A stretch of 64,000 nucleotides of DNA from Platanthera guangdongensis (taxonomy: Eukaryota; Streptophyta; Magnoliopsida; Asparagales; Orchidaceae): NCBI GenBank assembly GCA_039583875.1, contig CM077157.1, positions 73,222,346 to 73,286,345 of the forward strand. Reading direction: 5' to 3'. Below, piece by piece: positions 1 to 9,945 of this stretch. The position numbers were made by a program, and so were the translations under genes. The notes under the pieces were generated by a model, which saw only the letters and a program-made list of their open reading frames with translations, had not been told where the DNA came from and searched no databases. Within the stretch, counting starts at the first letter, position 1. Every line of letters begins with the position of its first letter.

Positions 1-2
1 CA

Positions 3-1151
3 TTGCAAATTAAGCTAGATGAGCAAAGGAAAGCTTTACAAACTTATATGGATGAAGGCCATAAATCACTTCAATTTGATCTGGCTCAAGACATAAAATC
101 TATAAGATTTGAAGTGAATCAAAACAAGAAGGAAATGACTGATTGTTTCCATAAAGGAGGGAATGCAGTGGTCTATCTGGCTACTCATCAAGAGAATATA
201 AAGAAAACGATTGATGACTTGGAAGTCAAACAAGGATATGTCCTGGAGAATCAGCTTAGAATGAATGATAATCTAACTACTTCTCATAATTCCATTGTCA
301 CTGAAATGAAAAATATAGCTACTGCCCAGACTGCTGTAATTGCTACTGCCAAAGAAGCCTTTGATAAGCACCTACAAGAGAGCCTAACAGCTGTTAAAAC
401 TGCCATTGAAGATTCTCAGAAGGCAATTACTGAAAAGCTCCAAAGGTTAAAACCTTTTTATAAGGATGGAGTTAACTATTTGAATGCTTAGATAAGATTC
501 CAAAAGGATGATCTTAGGGATCATATAGAAAGAGAAGTCATAAAGAGGGAGAGGGTATTAGTCAAAGCAGGCTGTGATCATGCAAAATTTATTGCAAACT
601 CTATCAGAGCTACCCTTGGATATCCACCTTTATGTGATGATGATAATGTGGTAGAGTCTGACATAAATCCTGCATATTTTGGAGGAGAACAAGCTGAAGT
701 GGCTCAAGTGATATACCCTCCTGCTGATTTTGACATGATACATCAGGAGGTACAGTCTATGTATAGTCCTCCTGAGGGTAATCAGAATGTTATTCTTGAA
801 AAAGTTGTACAGCCTGTGCCAAAGGCAGTTCTAAAAGAACAAGAGGCCCAATTATCTAAGAAAAGGTTCAGAGAGAAAGCTGAATTAAGGCCAGATTTTG
901 AGCAATGGAGCCCAACCTCTAGGAATATCATATTGACTGCTTGGAAGGCTGCTAAGGATAATTTCCTAGAGAGAGGAAAATGGTATTTTGACCAGGAATG
1001 GAAGAAACATGAGGCTAGGCAAGAGGCCATAGTACAATACAGAAGGAAGGCTAAATTAGGGAAGCTACCTCCTAATGCACAGGAGCCTAGCAAGTATTTC
1101 CCTAAGCCTTATCACTATTTTGAAAGACAGAAGATAAGGGCTGAAGAATAG
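3..1151 (+). pseudogene. C0 ORF2, coiled-coil protein in env-like position
   Basis: One reading frame runs from the window edge to 1151, broken only by a TAG at 489-491. The first 160 residues are charged and heptad-like, with no cysteines of a zinc knuckle and no protease, integrase or RT motif. The last 90 residues hold a block shared with ORF2 of C1 and C2: an Arg/Lys-rich stretch, then WSPTSRNIIL, then an aromatic/His-rich EW...H segment, then SKYFPKPYHYFERQ. The position, directly upstream of the polypurine tract and 3' LTR, is where SIRE elements carry an env-like ORF. No transmembrane segment is visible, so envelope function is not supported. The upstream start is not in the window. 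Function unknown. Confidence 0.7.
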
Positions 1152-1534
1152 AAAAAGAAAGATCTTAAAGGGAAGAAGTCTGCTGATGACAATGATGCTC
1201 CAGTCCAAGCAAAGATTCAATCTGGAAAGGGCATTGTTATCAAGGAACCAGAGCAGCCATAGGATAGAAATTTTCATAAGTTTACAATTTGTAATCATTT
1301 GCATTTAACTCTATGTAAACTTTTGATTAATGAAAATGTTTGAAGTTGTAAGAACAATGTTATATGTTCAATCTATTACATTATTGTTCTGAGATAATTG
1401 TTTATACATGTTCTGTTTATACATGTTTAGTTCTTACCCTGTCATTTAATATTGCTGTAAATCATATTGAGTATTTGTTATGTATGGTGTATATCATTGA
1501 CTAAGGGTTATGACTTCTCCAAATGGGGGGAGAT
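1152..1534 (+). promoter_or_regulatory. C0 3' untranslated region and polypurine tract
   Basis: This is a short AT-rich stretch with no ORF after ORF2. It ends in a purine run, AAATGGGGGGAGAT (1521-1534), immediately before the LTR start at 1535. A run in this position is the plus-strand primer of LTR elements. C2 has the same arrangement (AAATAGGGGGAGAT), and so does C1 on the other strand. Confidence 0.85.
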
Positions 1535-1683
1535 TGTTGGGTACATTGGAATATATATACCAGATTTGAAGGAGCCTCACCCTACTCAATGATATACATC
1601 AAGGTGTATTTGATGTGCTTTGAGTTTATTTGTGCAAGTTAAGTAACTGCAGGATTGTAGGAAAAGTTTCTAAGTCCATGATT

Positions 1684-2460
1684 CGACACCTAGAAGAAAA
1701 GTGTCGACACTTAAGAAGGCTTGTGTCGACACCTAGAGAAGCTGTGTCGACACTTGGACTAATTTTGTCGACACCAGGAAGGCAGAGTCGACACCAGAAG
1801 AAATGTGTCGACACATACAGGCAGTGTCGACACACAGTGAAGAATTGTCTAAATAATTAGTGTCGACACTTAGAAGCAGTGTCGACACCCAGAGAAACTT
1901 TGTCGACATCAAAAGTGTCGACACCAGGAGGCTATGTCGACACTCAGCGAACTTCAACAAAGTTTAAGTACATGTGTCGACACAAAGGAGATGTGTTGAC
2001 ACTCAGCAAAGTTTAAACACATGAAAGCAAGTGTCGACACAAAGGAGATGTGTCGACACTCAGCAAGATTTCAACACATGAAGGCAAGTGTCGACACAAA
2101 GGAGATGTGTCGACACTCAGCGAGATTTCAACACATGAAGGCATGTGTCGACACAAAGGAGATGTGTCGACACTCAGCAAGTTTCAACACAAGAAGTTGT
2201 GTCGATACAAAGGAGTTCTGTCGACACACAGCAGAAATCAACTAAGTATTGAAGAAGAAGGACTTGTGTCGACACACTCAATCAGTGTCGACACATTCTA
2301 CAGAAGACTTGTGTCGACACACAGGATCAGTGTCGACACATTCTGAAGAAGCAGTGTCGAGAAGCTGTTACAACAATACAAGGAGTTGTGTTGACACCAT
2401 GAAGGCTAGTGTCGACACTTAGTCTACTTGTGTCGACACTTAGTCTATTTGTGTCGACAC
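1684..2460. repeat. GTCGAC palindrome array in C0 LTR
   Basis: About 27 copies of GTCGAC, most inside GTGTCGACAC, lie in under 800 bp. A random sequence of this size would hold well under one. Several near-copies are GTGTTGAC, the change expected from CpG deamination. Around 2010-2200 the spacing becomes a regular tandem repeat of about 60 bp, with two palindromes per unit. The C3 LTR has the same word. Confidence 0.95.
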
Positions 2461-2990
2461 ATAATGACTATCTGTCTTGACACTTTGAGACAGTGATAGA
2501 GATTTCAAGAAGTGACTGGATGACTTGACAACTGCCATTTCAACCGGTCAACTGCAACTGTCAGAGCTGTTAGAAGGTTGTTAGAAACTGGATCAGCTAG
2601 TTACCTTGGAGGAAGACTATTTAAAGACCTTTCTCCTTCGACAAAAAAAAAAGATAAGTGATCAATGAATTGAAAAACAACACAACAAAGAAGAAGACCT
2701 TTAAGAGAAGATCTAAGAAGTTGGAGAGAGAGAGCTCCTTCTAAGAAGAGCAGCTGCTGAACCAGGCTGCTAAGTAAGATTCAGATTAAAATCTGAATCT
2801 CAAGACAGCAGTTGATTGAAGATCATCTGCACAGAAGATTCAACCCTACTGTGTTCTAATTCAAGAAGCTTTGAAGAAAGCCAAGGGTGGTTGATCTCTG
2901 CCTAGTTCTTCCAAGAACTCATCAAGAAGCCAGTCAACTCATCTCTCTCTTTCAGAGTTGTGGTTAAATACTTTGTAAACTTTATTTTCT

Positions 2991-3243
2991 GTAGGATCTT
3001 GTATAGATCTGAGTTGTAAGCCTAAATTATAAAGGCTGAGGTAGGGCTTTTGTGGCTGAGTATAGGAGATTCTATTCTCAGAGTGTAGGCCTTGATTGAA
3101 GGCTGAGGTAGGGCTGTTTAGCCTGAGAGTAGGTCTTGGTGAAGACTGAGTGGTAAGGCTTTGTGCCTGAGTTGTAGGAGTGGGGTCACTCTGAGTTGTA
3201 GGAACCTGATTGGGGTTTTGAGTTGTAAGATCTGAGGATCTGA
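2991..3243 (+). other. String of about ten mini-hairpins in C0 LTR
   Basis: Successive stems are separated by a near-constant GAG(TT)GTAG spacer. Stems seen include GATCT/AGATC, AGCCT/AGGCT, GAGA/TCTC, GCCTT/AAGGC, GGCT/AGCC, GTCTT/AAGAC, AGGC/GCCT, GAGTG/CACTC, AACC/GGTT and AGATC/GATCT, each with a loop of roughly 4-8 nt. Stem sequence changes from unit to unit while pairing is kept. One unit near 3042-3056 has lost pairing. Equivalent strings occur in C1, C2 and C3. Confidence 0.85.
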
Positions 3244-3496
3244 GAAGAAATGGAGAAGTTAGGCCGAATCTAGTATGCTACTAAATAGGCGAAGGGGGAA
3301 AGTGGATGTACCCAAACCTTGGGGAACCACTATAAATCTTGTGTGCACTCTGTGTATGTATGATTGTATGGTAGATGTGTTGTGACAATTGTAGAATTCA
3401 TTTACTGTACTGTATTTCTGCCTGAAAAGTTAAAAAGATATAGGTCACCTATTCACCCCCCCCCCCCCTCTAGGTGATTAGGCACTATTACTTTCA

Positions 3497-5040
3497 CCCC
3501 CCCTTGTTTTGCCTGGCAAAGGTATCGCTATCTTCTCTTCTTGTCGAGCTCACCCGATGTCCGAGCTCGTCACATTGCTGCTGAGTTTCTTCTAACTCTT
3601 TCCAAGTATTTTCATGCAGGGGAGCGGATAATTCCCGTGAACCCGCCGTTTGTGGATCCGGGGTCGCACCCGGACCCCTTTGCTCGCGAGAAGGCGGCGG
3701 CGGCGGCCTGCCGAGATGACGCGCCCCCCTCTCAACCGTCCTCCAGCAAGAGGTGACCTGAGGATGCGGTGTCGAACCCGCCATACCGCCAGCGACTACC
3801 AAAGAAGATGAGGAGATCCATGCTGGCTCTGCGGGGGCAACAACAATAACAACATCAGTAGCCCAGCCCCAAATACATCAGCTCGTCTGAGACTCCTCCC
3901 GACGCGTCGCCGGAGAGCCCTCTGAAGGAGGTTACCAGCAAGGGTCGGAAAGGCGGCGAGGGCCCTTCTTCCGCGGCGGCGATCTCCCCTCCTCCATCGA
4001 CGAAGAGGGCGGCTCGCGAGCGCGTGGCACCGAAGCAACATCCCCTCTTCAATTTCGGGGGGCGGTGGAAGGACTCGGCGGGCGAGCCCATGCTGCATTG
4101 GGATGAGCTGGCCCACCGGGTCTCCATCTCCACTCTGCACCCATCTTGGCATGACCGCAAGCCCGCCACCAGTCATTCTTACTCCCTCAGCTTCGGCCTC
4201 TATGGCCGCGAGGATGTCGAGGCCTACAAGAATATGACCCTTTGGCAGCTCGGTCATGAGGGTCTGCAGGCCCACCTGTGGACAATGGAGCTCCACCACA
4301 TGCTGACCCGCTGCAGCTTCGCCCTCAGCAATCAACTCCAGAAAGCTGAGCAGGCTCGCGACGTCGCCAAAGACAAAGTCGCCGATCAGGCGAGGCGGCT
4401 CGGCATCGCCGAGGGTCTTCTCGCCCAGACCGCCGGCGGGTTGGTAAGTGTCAGGCACTCCTCTTCTCTTTTACTTAGAACATTCTGCGCTGATACTAAA
4501 CCGGATTTTCTCTTTTTCCATGACGCCAAGGCCGCAGAGGAGCTTCAGGCTCGCAATGCCGAGCAAGGGGAGGAGATTAGCCAGCTGCGCGCCCGCCTTG
4601 CCGAGCTGGAGGGGGCGAACGCGAAGCTGAAGGAGGAGAATCAGCATCTCAACCGCGAGGTCCGCTGCCAGGTGGAGATTTTCTTCCCAGCCCGCGACGT
4701 CGACCCTACCCTCCCCTATAAGAGGCCGTGGATCTTTGGCGAGGCCGATCTCGCCGAGAGGTTGCGGATCAACTCCATCCAAGAGACCGAGTGTACCCTC
4801 CAAATGATGAAGGACACGGGGGTGTTGGTGCAAGGGTGCGAGGAGATCTCTGCGAGGGACCTGATGCCGAGCTTGTTCCCGGCAACGCCGCCCAGTGAGA
4901 AAGAGGACAACATGGACGCGATGTTCGGGAAGGGCTTTTCGGACCAGCCGGGTGAAGGGGAGGACCAGTTCGGCGGGGGGGGGGGGGGGGGGGGGGGGGG
5001 GCGAGGCTTGAACTTGTACATCTTCGTTTTTGGTTTACTC
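3497..5040 (+). pseudogene. Antisense gene of G1 (aORF) with an intron
   Basis: It is coded opposite to gag-pol. A reading frame from about 3630 to 5040 is broken by TGA (3754), TAA and TAG before 3900, then stays open from 4024. It holds a Pro/Ser-rich stretch, a conserved-looking segment (PLFNFGGRW, WDELAHRV), a heptad-rich coiled coil (EELQARNAEQGEEISQLRAR) and an acidic C-terminus. An 87-bp intron with GTAAGT donor and CCAAG end (4444-4530) keeps the frame. A second intron probably ends TTTTCATGCAG at about 3620. A run of 27 G (4975-5001) reads as poly-Gly. The 5' exons were removed by C0. Tat-lineage elements are known to carry antisense ORFs; the role is not established. Confidence 0.65.
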
Positions 5041-5621
5041 GCCGAGGCGAGCCCCTGTAAACACTTTTGTAAACGTATTTATTTAATGAAAGAAAGATTT
5101 TTTATCGTACCCATGCCACTTTTGTTTTTTTTGTCTATTTGTTGTGCTTTGTATGTCCGCGAGTGCTTCCCCAGGCGACGTCGCGTAGATAGGTACTGTG
5201 AGTAGGATAGTTATGAGTACGCGCCCGCGAGTGGGTACGTTTTGAGTGCTTGCCGAGCTTCAGGCGATTCGGGAGCGAGCTGCTCTCCGCCCTTGTCACG
5301 TCTCCCCAACTCGCCCGCGAGCCATCCCGGTTGAACTCAGAAAGAAAGGAAAGAATCTTCTAAGTAAAATAGGCATAGAGGTGAAGTGCCTCGGCCTGGC
5401 TCGCATTCCTTCAGCGAGGTCCTGAGACCTGGCTTGCCATCCCTTTGCCAATGTCGAGCTAGATTGGGCGAGTCCAAACTCGCCTGTGCAGAATCCCTTT
5501 GCCGATGCCGAGCTGGGTTGGGCGAGCCCAAGCTCGCCTATGCAGACCTCTTCCCCCTTATTCCTTGGCATTCTAAACTTCTTGGTCTTTACCTGGCGAG
5601 TTCAAGGCCGATACCATCGAG
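5041..5621. other. G1 spacer between antisense gene and dimer array
   Basis: No gene is visible. The sequence is rich in the words CTCGCC and GCCGAGC, also common in the G1 LTR. At 5443-5550 a unit of about 54 bp, beginning TTTGCC and containing GGGCGAG...CTCGCC inverted words, occurs twice. Confidence 0.6.
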
Positions 5622-6487
5622 TGACTTCCAGCCCTGCCAGCTAGGTGGGAGCCTGACAGCGGGATCTGCTCGAGGCCCAAGGATGACACTGAGTGACTTG
5701 CAGCCCTGCCAGCTAGGTGAGAGCCTGACAGCGGGATCTGCTCGGGGTCCATTATCAATACCATCGAGTGACTTCCAGCCCTGCCAGCTAGGTGAGAGCC
5801 TGACAGCGGGATCTGCTCGAGGCCCAAGGATGACACCGAGTGACTTCCAGCCCTGCCATCTAGGTGAGAGCCTGATAGCGGGATCTGCTTGGGGTCCACT
5901 ATCAATACCATCGAGTGACTTCCAGCCCTACCAGCTAGGTGAGAGCCTAACAGCGGGATCTGCTCGAGGCCCATGGATGACACCGAGTGACTTCCAGCCC
6001 TGCCAGCTAGGTGAGAGCCTGACAGCGGGATCTGCTCGGGGTCCACTATCAATACCATCGAGTTACTTCCATCCCTGCCAGCTAGATGAGAGCCTGACAG
6101 CGGGATCTGCTCGAGGCCCAAGGATGACACCGAGTGACTTACAGCCCTTCCAGCTAGGTGAGAGCCTGACAGCGGGATCTGCTCGGGGTCCACTATCAAT
6201 ACCATCGAGTGACTTCCACCCCTGCCAGCTAGGTGAGAGCCTGACAACGGGATCTGTTCGAGGCCCAAGGATGACACCGAGTGACTTCCAGCCCTGCTAG
6301 CTAGGTGAGAGCCTGACAGCGGGATCTGCTTGGGATCCACTATCAATACCATTGAGTGACTTCCAGCCCTGCCAGCTAGGTGAGAGCCTGGCAGCGGGAT
6401 CTTCTCGAAGCCCAAGGATGACACCGAGTGACTTCCAGCCCTGCCAGCTAAGTGAGAGCCCGATAGCGGGATCTGCTAGGGGTCCAA
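5622..6487. repeat. 147-bp dimer tandem array (six dimers)
   Basis: Twelve monomers start TGACTTCCAGCCCTGCC. They alternate between two types: 72 bp ending AAGGATGACACCGAG, and 75 bp ending ATCAATACCATCGAG. Starts at 5622, 5694, 5769, 5841, 5916, 5988, 6063, 6135, 6210, 6282, 6357 and 6429 give exactly 147 bp per dimer with no insertion or deletion. Because 72 and 75 are multiples of three, long ORFs appear on both strands; these are by-products. Confidence 0.95.
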
Positions 6488-6575
6488 AACACATTCCATT
6501 TCTTCATGCAAGCTAGCTGTGACAGTACTGCAGTGTTAAAGAATTTTATTATAATCAAGGTATCACTTACATGTT

Positions 6576-8695
6576 TCAAGGGAAAAAACATTTTAGGTCG
6601 TCACCACTACAGGTGAGACTCAGGGTCTTGCCCTCTACATTTTGGAGTCGATAACCTCCCGATTTTAAAGCCTCTTTTACAATAAACGGTCCTTCCCAAC
6701 TGTGGTTGAGCTTCCCTATGGACGCCGACCTCCTTGCAGCATCCACCTTCTTCAGCACCAAGTCCCCTTCCACGAACTGTTTGACTCTGACATGCTTGTC
6801 AAAGTACTTGGCCAATCTCCTTTTTACCTCTTCCTGTCTGATGGCGGAAAGGTCCTTCAGCTCTTCCACCATGTCAAGGGAGAGCCTCAGCTCTTCCTCG
6901 TTCTCGGCCTACCATTCTTCCCTTCCTCCCTTGGCCGCAACGACTCAAGGTGTTCGAACTTCAAACTCCACGGGGAGCACTGCCTCGCACCCATGGGAGA
7001 GCTTGAAGGGGGTCTCCCCAGTGGCCGTGTTAGGGGTGGTCCTCAAGGCCCAGAGGACCGCGGGAAGCTGCTCCACCCAGTTCCCCTTCAAATTCTCCAC
7101 TTTCTCCTTGAGGAGGTTGACGATGATCTTGTTTGCGGCCTCCGCCTGTCCATTGCTCCTGGGGTGATGGACAGCGGCGAACCTGAGGTCGATTCCAAGC
7201 TGCTCGCAGAAACTAGTGAACTCAGCTCTGGTGAACTAGGGCCCGTTGTCCGTGACAATGGCTTGGGGCAGCCCATGGCGGCAGATGATCTCCCCCCAAA
7301 CAAAGTTCCTGATTACCTGGGAGGTCACTTTGGCTAGTGCCTTCACTTCCAACCACTTGGAGAAGTAACCAATCATTACTAGGAGGAACCTCCTCTGCCC
7401 GCTGGCCTGGGGAAATGGCCCAACCAAATCCATCCCCCAAATGGCGAAGGGCTAGGGGGCCAAGATACTTTTGAGTCGCTGGGCCGGCTGTAGCTGGAGG
7501 GGGGTAAACAGCTGGCACTTACGGCACCTTCTCGTGAACTTCGTTGCATCATGGCCCAGGGTGGGCCAGAAGTACTCATGCCTGACGATTCTTCCCTCCA
7601 GGGTCCGACTCCCAGAGTGGCTCCTACACTTTCCAGAGTGGACTTCCTCCAGGATTCTTTGTACCTCCTCTTCGGCTACACAACGAGCCAACATCCCTAA
7701 GAGTGTCTTCCTGTATAGCTGCCCATCCTGGAGGAGGTAGTACGCCGACTTGTGCCTTAGCTTCTTCTTATCTGCCCCCTCCGGATACTCTCCTGTGGAA
7801 AGGAAAGTTACAACTGGGTCCATCCATGAAGTCTGTTGATCAATCTCCATGAGTTCCCCCTCTTCGATGGAGGGGAGGAATAGGTCGGTGATGGTACCCC
7901 CCACCTGGGGACCATGCTTTGCTAGTTGGTCGACCTGTTCGTTTTCTTCCCTGGGCACGTGTCGGATGGAGAAGGTTTGGAAAGTGCCTATGACCCCCTT
8001 CACTTTGGTTAAGTACAACCGCAAGGTAGGCTCCCTTGCTTCAAACTCCCCGTTGATCTGGGAAGCTACCACCATGGAGATAGTAAAGACCTCCACGTCT
8101 AACACCCCCAGCTCCCTGGCCAGGCGCAGCCCTGCTATCACGGCTTCATACTCGGCTTGATTGTTGGTGATGGGGAAATGCACCACCAGCGTCTGCTCAA
8201 TTCTAGTCCCCTGGGGGTTCTCCAAGATCACCACCACTCCTAGGGAATGCCTCCCCGAGGTGCCGTCCACCTTTACCTTCCAAGGAGTCAGACGGGTGAG
8301 CTCTTTCTCTGCCACCTCAATCACATAATCAGCCAAGAAGTCGGCCATTGCTTGAGCTTTGATCGAGAGACGGGGGACAAAGGAAACATCCAACTCGCTC
8401 AACTCCACTGACCACTTGGCGAGCCTGCCTGAATGCTCCACCCCCTCAAAGATGTTACGGAGAGGATGGTCAGTCACCACTCAGATTGAGTGTGCCTGGA
8501 AGTAAGGTCGCAGCCTCCGGGCTGAGATGATTAGGGTGAAAGCCAGCTTTTCCAAAATCGGGTACCGGAGCTCGGCCTTCCTCAGGACCCGGCTTACGTA
8601 GTAAATAGGGAGTTGCTTCTTCCCCTCTTCATGAACTAGGACGGAGCTCAAGGCCTCTGCCCCGACCCCGAGATATAAAAACAGGTCATCCCCCT
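6576..8695 (-). pseudogene. G1 pol, 3' part: RNase H, second RNase H, integrase
   Basis: Read leftward from the C1 junction at 8695. First comes the end of the RT-linked RNase H (IYYVSRVLRKAELRYPILEK). Next is a second, archaeal-type RNase H (KVDGTSG, TNNQAEYEAVIAGL, HVPREEN), then an integrase zinc-binding region (HSG...CRKCQLF). The integrase core follows with the first Asp in MDLVGPF, the second in TDNGP and the Glu in SNGQAEA. A C-terminal segment ends near 6579 (GDLVLKKV...WEGPFIVKEAL). The D-D-E residues are present, but stops (after TDNGP, and near 6930) and frame changes break the coding. The dual RNase H marks the Tat lineage. Confidence 0.9.
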
Positions 8696-8917
8696 TGAAA
8701 GTCCACCTAGTGTCAACTACCTTCACCTATGGGGGGGGGGGGAATAGGTGACGTGCAGCGTTTTTGCAGAATTTAAAATTGTACCTGCACAAGAAAACAA
8801 AACAGCACAACAAAGAAAGTACACAAGCAATTTATAGTGGTTCCCCGATTTGGGTACATCCACTTTCCCCCTTCGACCTATCTCCCAACAAGGGACGACT
8901 CGGTCACTTCACCAACA

Positions 8918-9027
8918 GGATTGAAATCCAATCCTTGCACTATCAGAAGGAACCCTTCCACACATAGGAGACAACACTCCCACAACACGGGTTGCATCCA
9001 ACCCTTACAACTAGGAACCAACGTTCC
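8918..9027 (-). other. Mini-hairpin string in C1 3' LTR
   Basis: Five stem-loops are seen: GGAT/ATCC, GAAGG/CCTTC, GGAG/CTCC, GGGTTG/CAACCC and GGAAC/GTTCC. Their spacers are related to TACAACTA, the complement of the spacer seen in C0 and C2. The second C1 LTR repeats the string at 15911-16020. Confidence 0.85.
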
Positions 9028-9689
9028 TTTACAACAAAAATGAAACTAGAATGTATAAGAAATACAAACAACCTATGGAGACAAGGTGTCCCTCTTCGTT
9101 CGATGACGTGGTCTTGAGGTCAACGAAGAGTCTACAACCCTAGATCTCTCTTGGAGAGAATCTCCTCGAAACCGGCGGCGGCAAGAGGGGCAGCGGCTTG
9201 ATTCTCGGGATCGGCGGCGACAACGGTGTGCGGCTGCTGTACTTTGGAGATTGAATCTTCGTAGCAAAGCTAGCAAGGTCTATCAACGGTCGCACTAGGA
9301 TCGATCATCTCGATCGATTCAGAAGGGAAAGGTATTCCCGATCAACGAATCAAGAGAAAAAGGATCTCTGGTTAGATGCGTGAGACGCTACGCTTGGCTA
9401 AGCTTCTGTCGCCGGAAGATCTAGAAGAATCACGATCAAACGGCCGGCGATCGACTAGCACGAGCGGCGACGGCGGCGGAGCAGGTATCGCGATCTAGGT
9501 CACGTCGTCAGCTCGTGTATATTTTTCTCTCTGCTTACTGTTCAAAATACGCGTGTATTTATACGGTAGAATACTCCAATATAACCGTTATGGGTCCCAC
9601 CTGAAGAAACCCTAATTCCGGTTCAAAATAGAGCCTTAATGTTTGATCCGGTCCAGCGGTATCCAGAAAATTGTCCAAGTCAAATTCGG

Positions 9690-9945
9690 TGAGAATCGAA
9701 GGTTATTCTCGATGAGTCGGCGAGAATCATCTGGTGATTCTTAACGATTCGATGAGAATCACTAGTGATTCTCGCCAAATCACTTGATGATTCTCGACGA
9801 TTATGACTTGGCGCCAGATTTGTACGCTTTGATGTAGCCGGATAGAGACGGCGAGAATCAACCAGTGATTCTCGACGATTCGGCGAGAATCACTAGTGAT
9901 TCTCCCCGAATCGGCGAGAATCACATGGTGATTCTCGTCGAATAA
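9690..9945. repeat. GAGAATC/GATTCTC palindrome array in C1 3' LTR
   Basis: Repeated inverted words GAGAATC and GATTCTC are joined by short centres and by CGACGATTCGGC-type linkers. One palindrome is perfect over 20 bp (GAGAATCACTAGTGATTCTC). The 5' LTR holds the matching array at 16680-16912. Confidence 0.9.

Larger units (their letters stand above)
1..3496 (+). mobile_element. C0: 3' part of a SIRE-like Ty1/copia element
   Basis: The window opens inside this element. It shows ORF2 (3-1151), a polypurine tract and a complete 3' LTR (1535-3496). Its 5' LTR, gag and any pol lie left of the window. The LTR starts TGTTGGGTAC and ends ACTTTCA. It stops abruptly inside the antisense gene of the Tat-type element G1, so C0 inserted into G1. 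The right-flank target-site candidate is CCCCC (3497-3501), but the left copy is outside the window. Copia assignment rests on homology of ORF2 and LTR blocks to C1, which has a copia-type gag and an initiator-Met primer site. Confidence 0.85.
1535..3496 (+). repeat. C0 3' LTR, 1962 bp
   Basis: The LTR starts TGTTGGGTACATTGG and ends CTATTACTTTCA. In order it holds a start region shared with the C3 LTR, a dense GTCGAC palindrome array (1684-2460), a string of mini-hairpins (2991-3243), the block AAAGTGGATGTACCCA...GGGGAACCACTATAAATC (3299-3338) and a hairpin closed by CACCTA/TAGGTG around a C13 run (3446-3476). The same order of parts occurs in the LTRs of C1, C2 and C3. Confidence 0.85.

Noticed and set aside
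1626..2346. Short ORFs and a CRISPR-like look in the GTCGAC array
   Set aside because: Repeats are palindromic words with variable spacing in a retroelement LTR of a plant; no cas genes or unique spacers. ORFs arise from the repeated word.
1684..2460. Vector or cloning-site origin for the many GTCGAC (SalI) and CTCGAG (XhoI) sites
   Set aside because: The words lie in LTRs with proper ends, in two separate copies for GTCGAC, with decayed variants and no polylinker context.
5386..6424. Long open frames on both strands across the 147-bp repeat
   Set aside because: The repeat lengths (72 and 75) are multiples of three, so frames stay open automatically. No start context or family resemblance.
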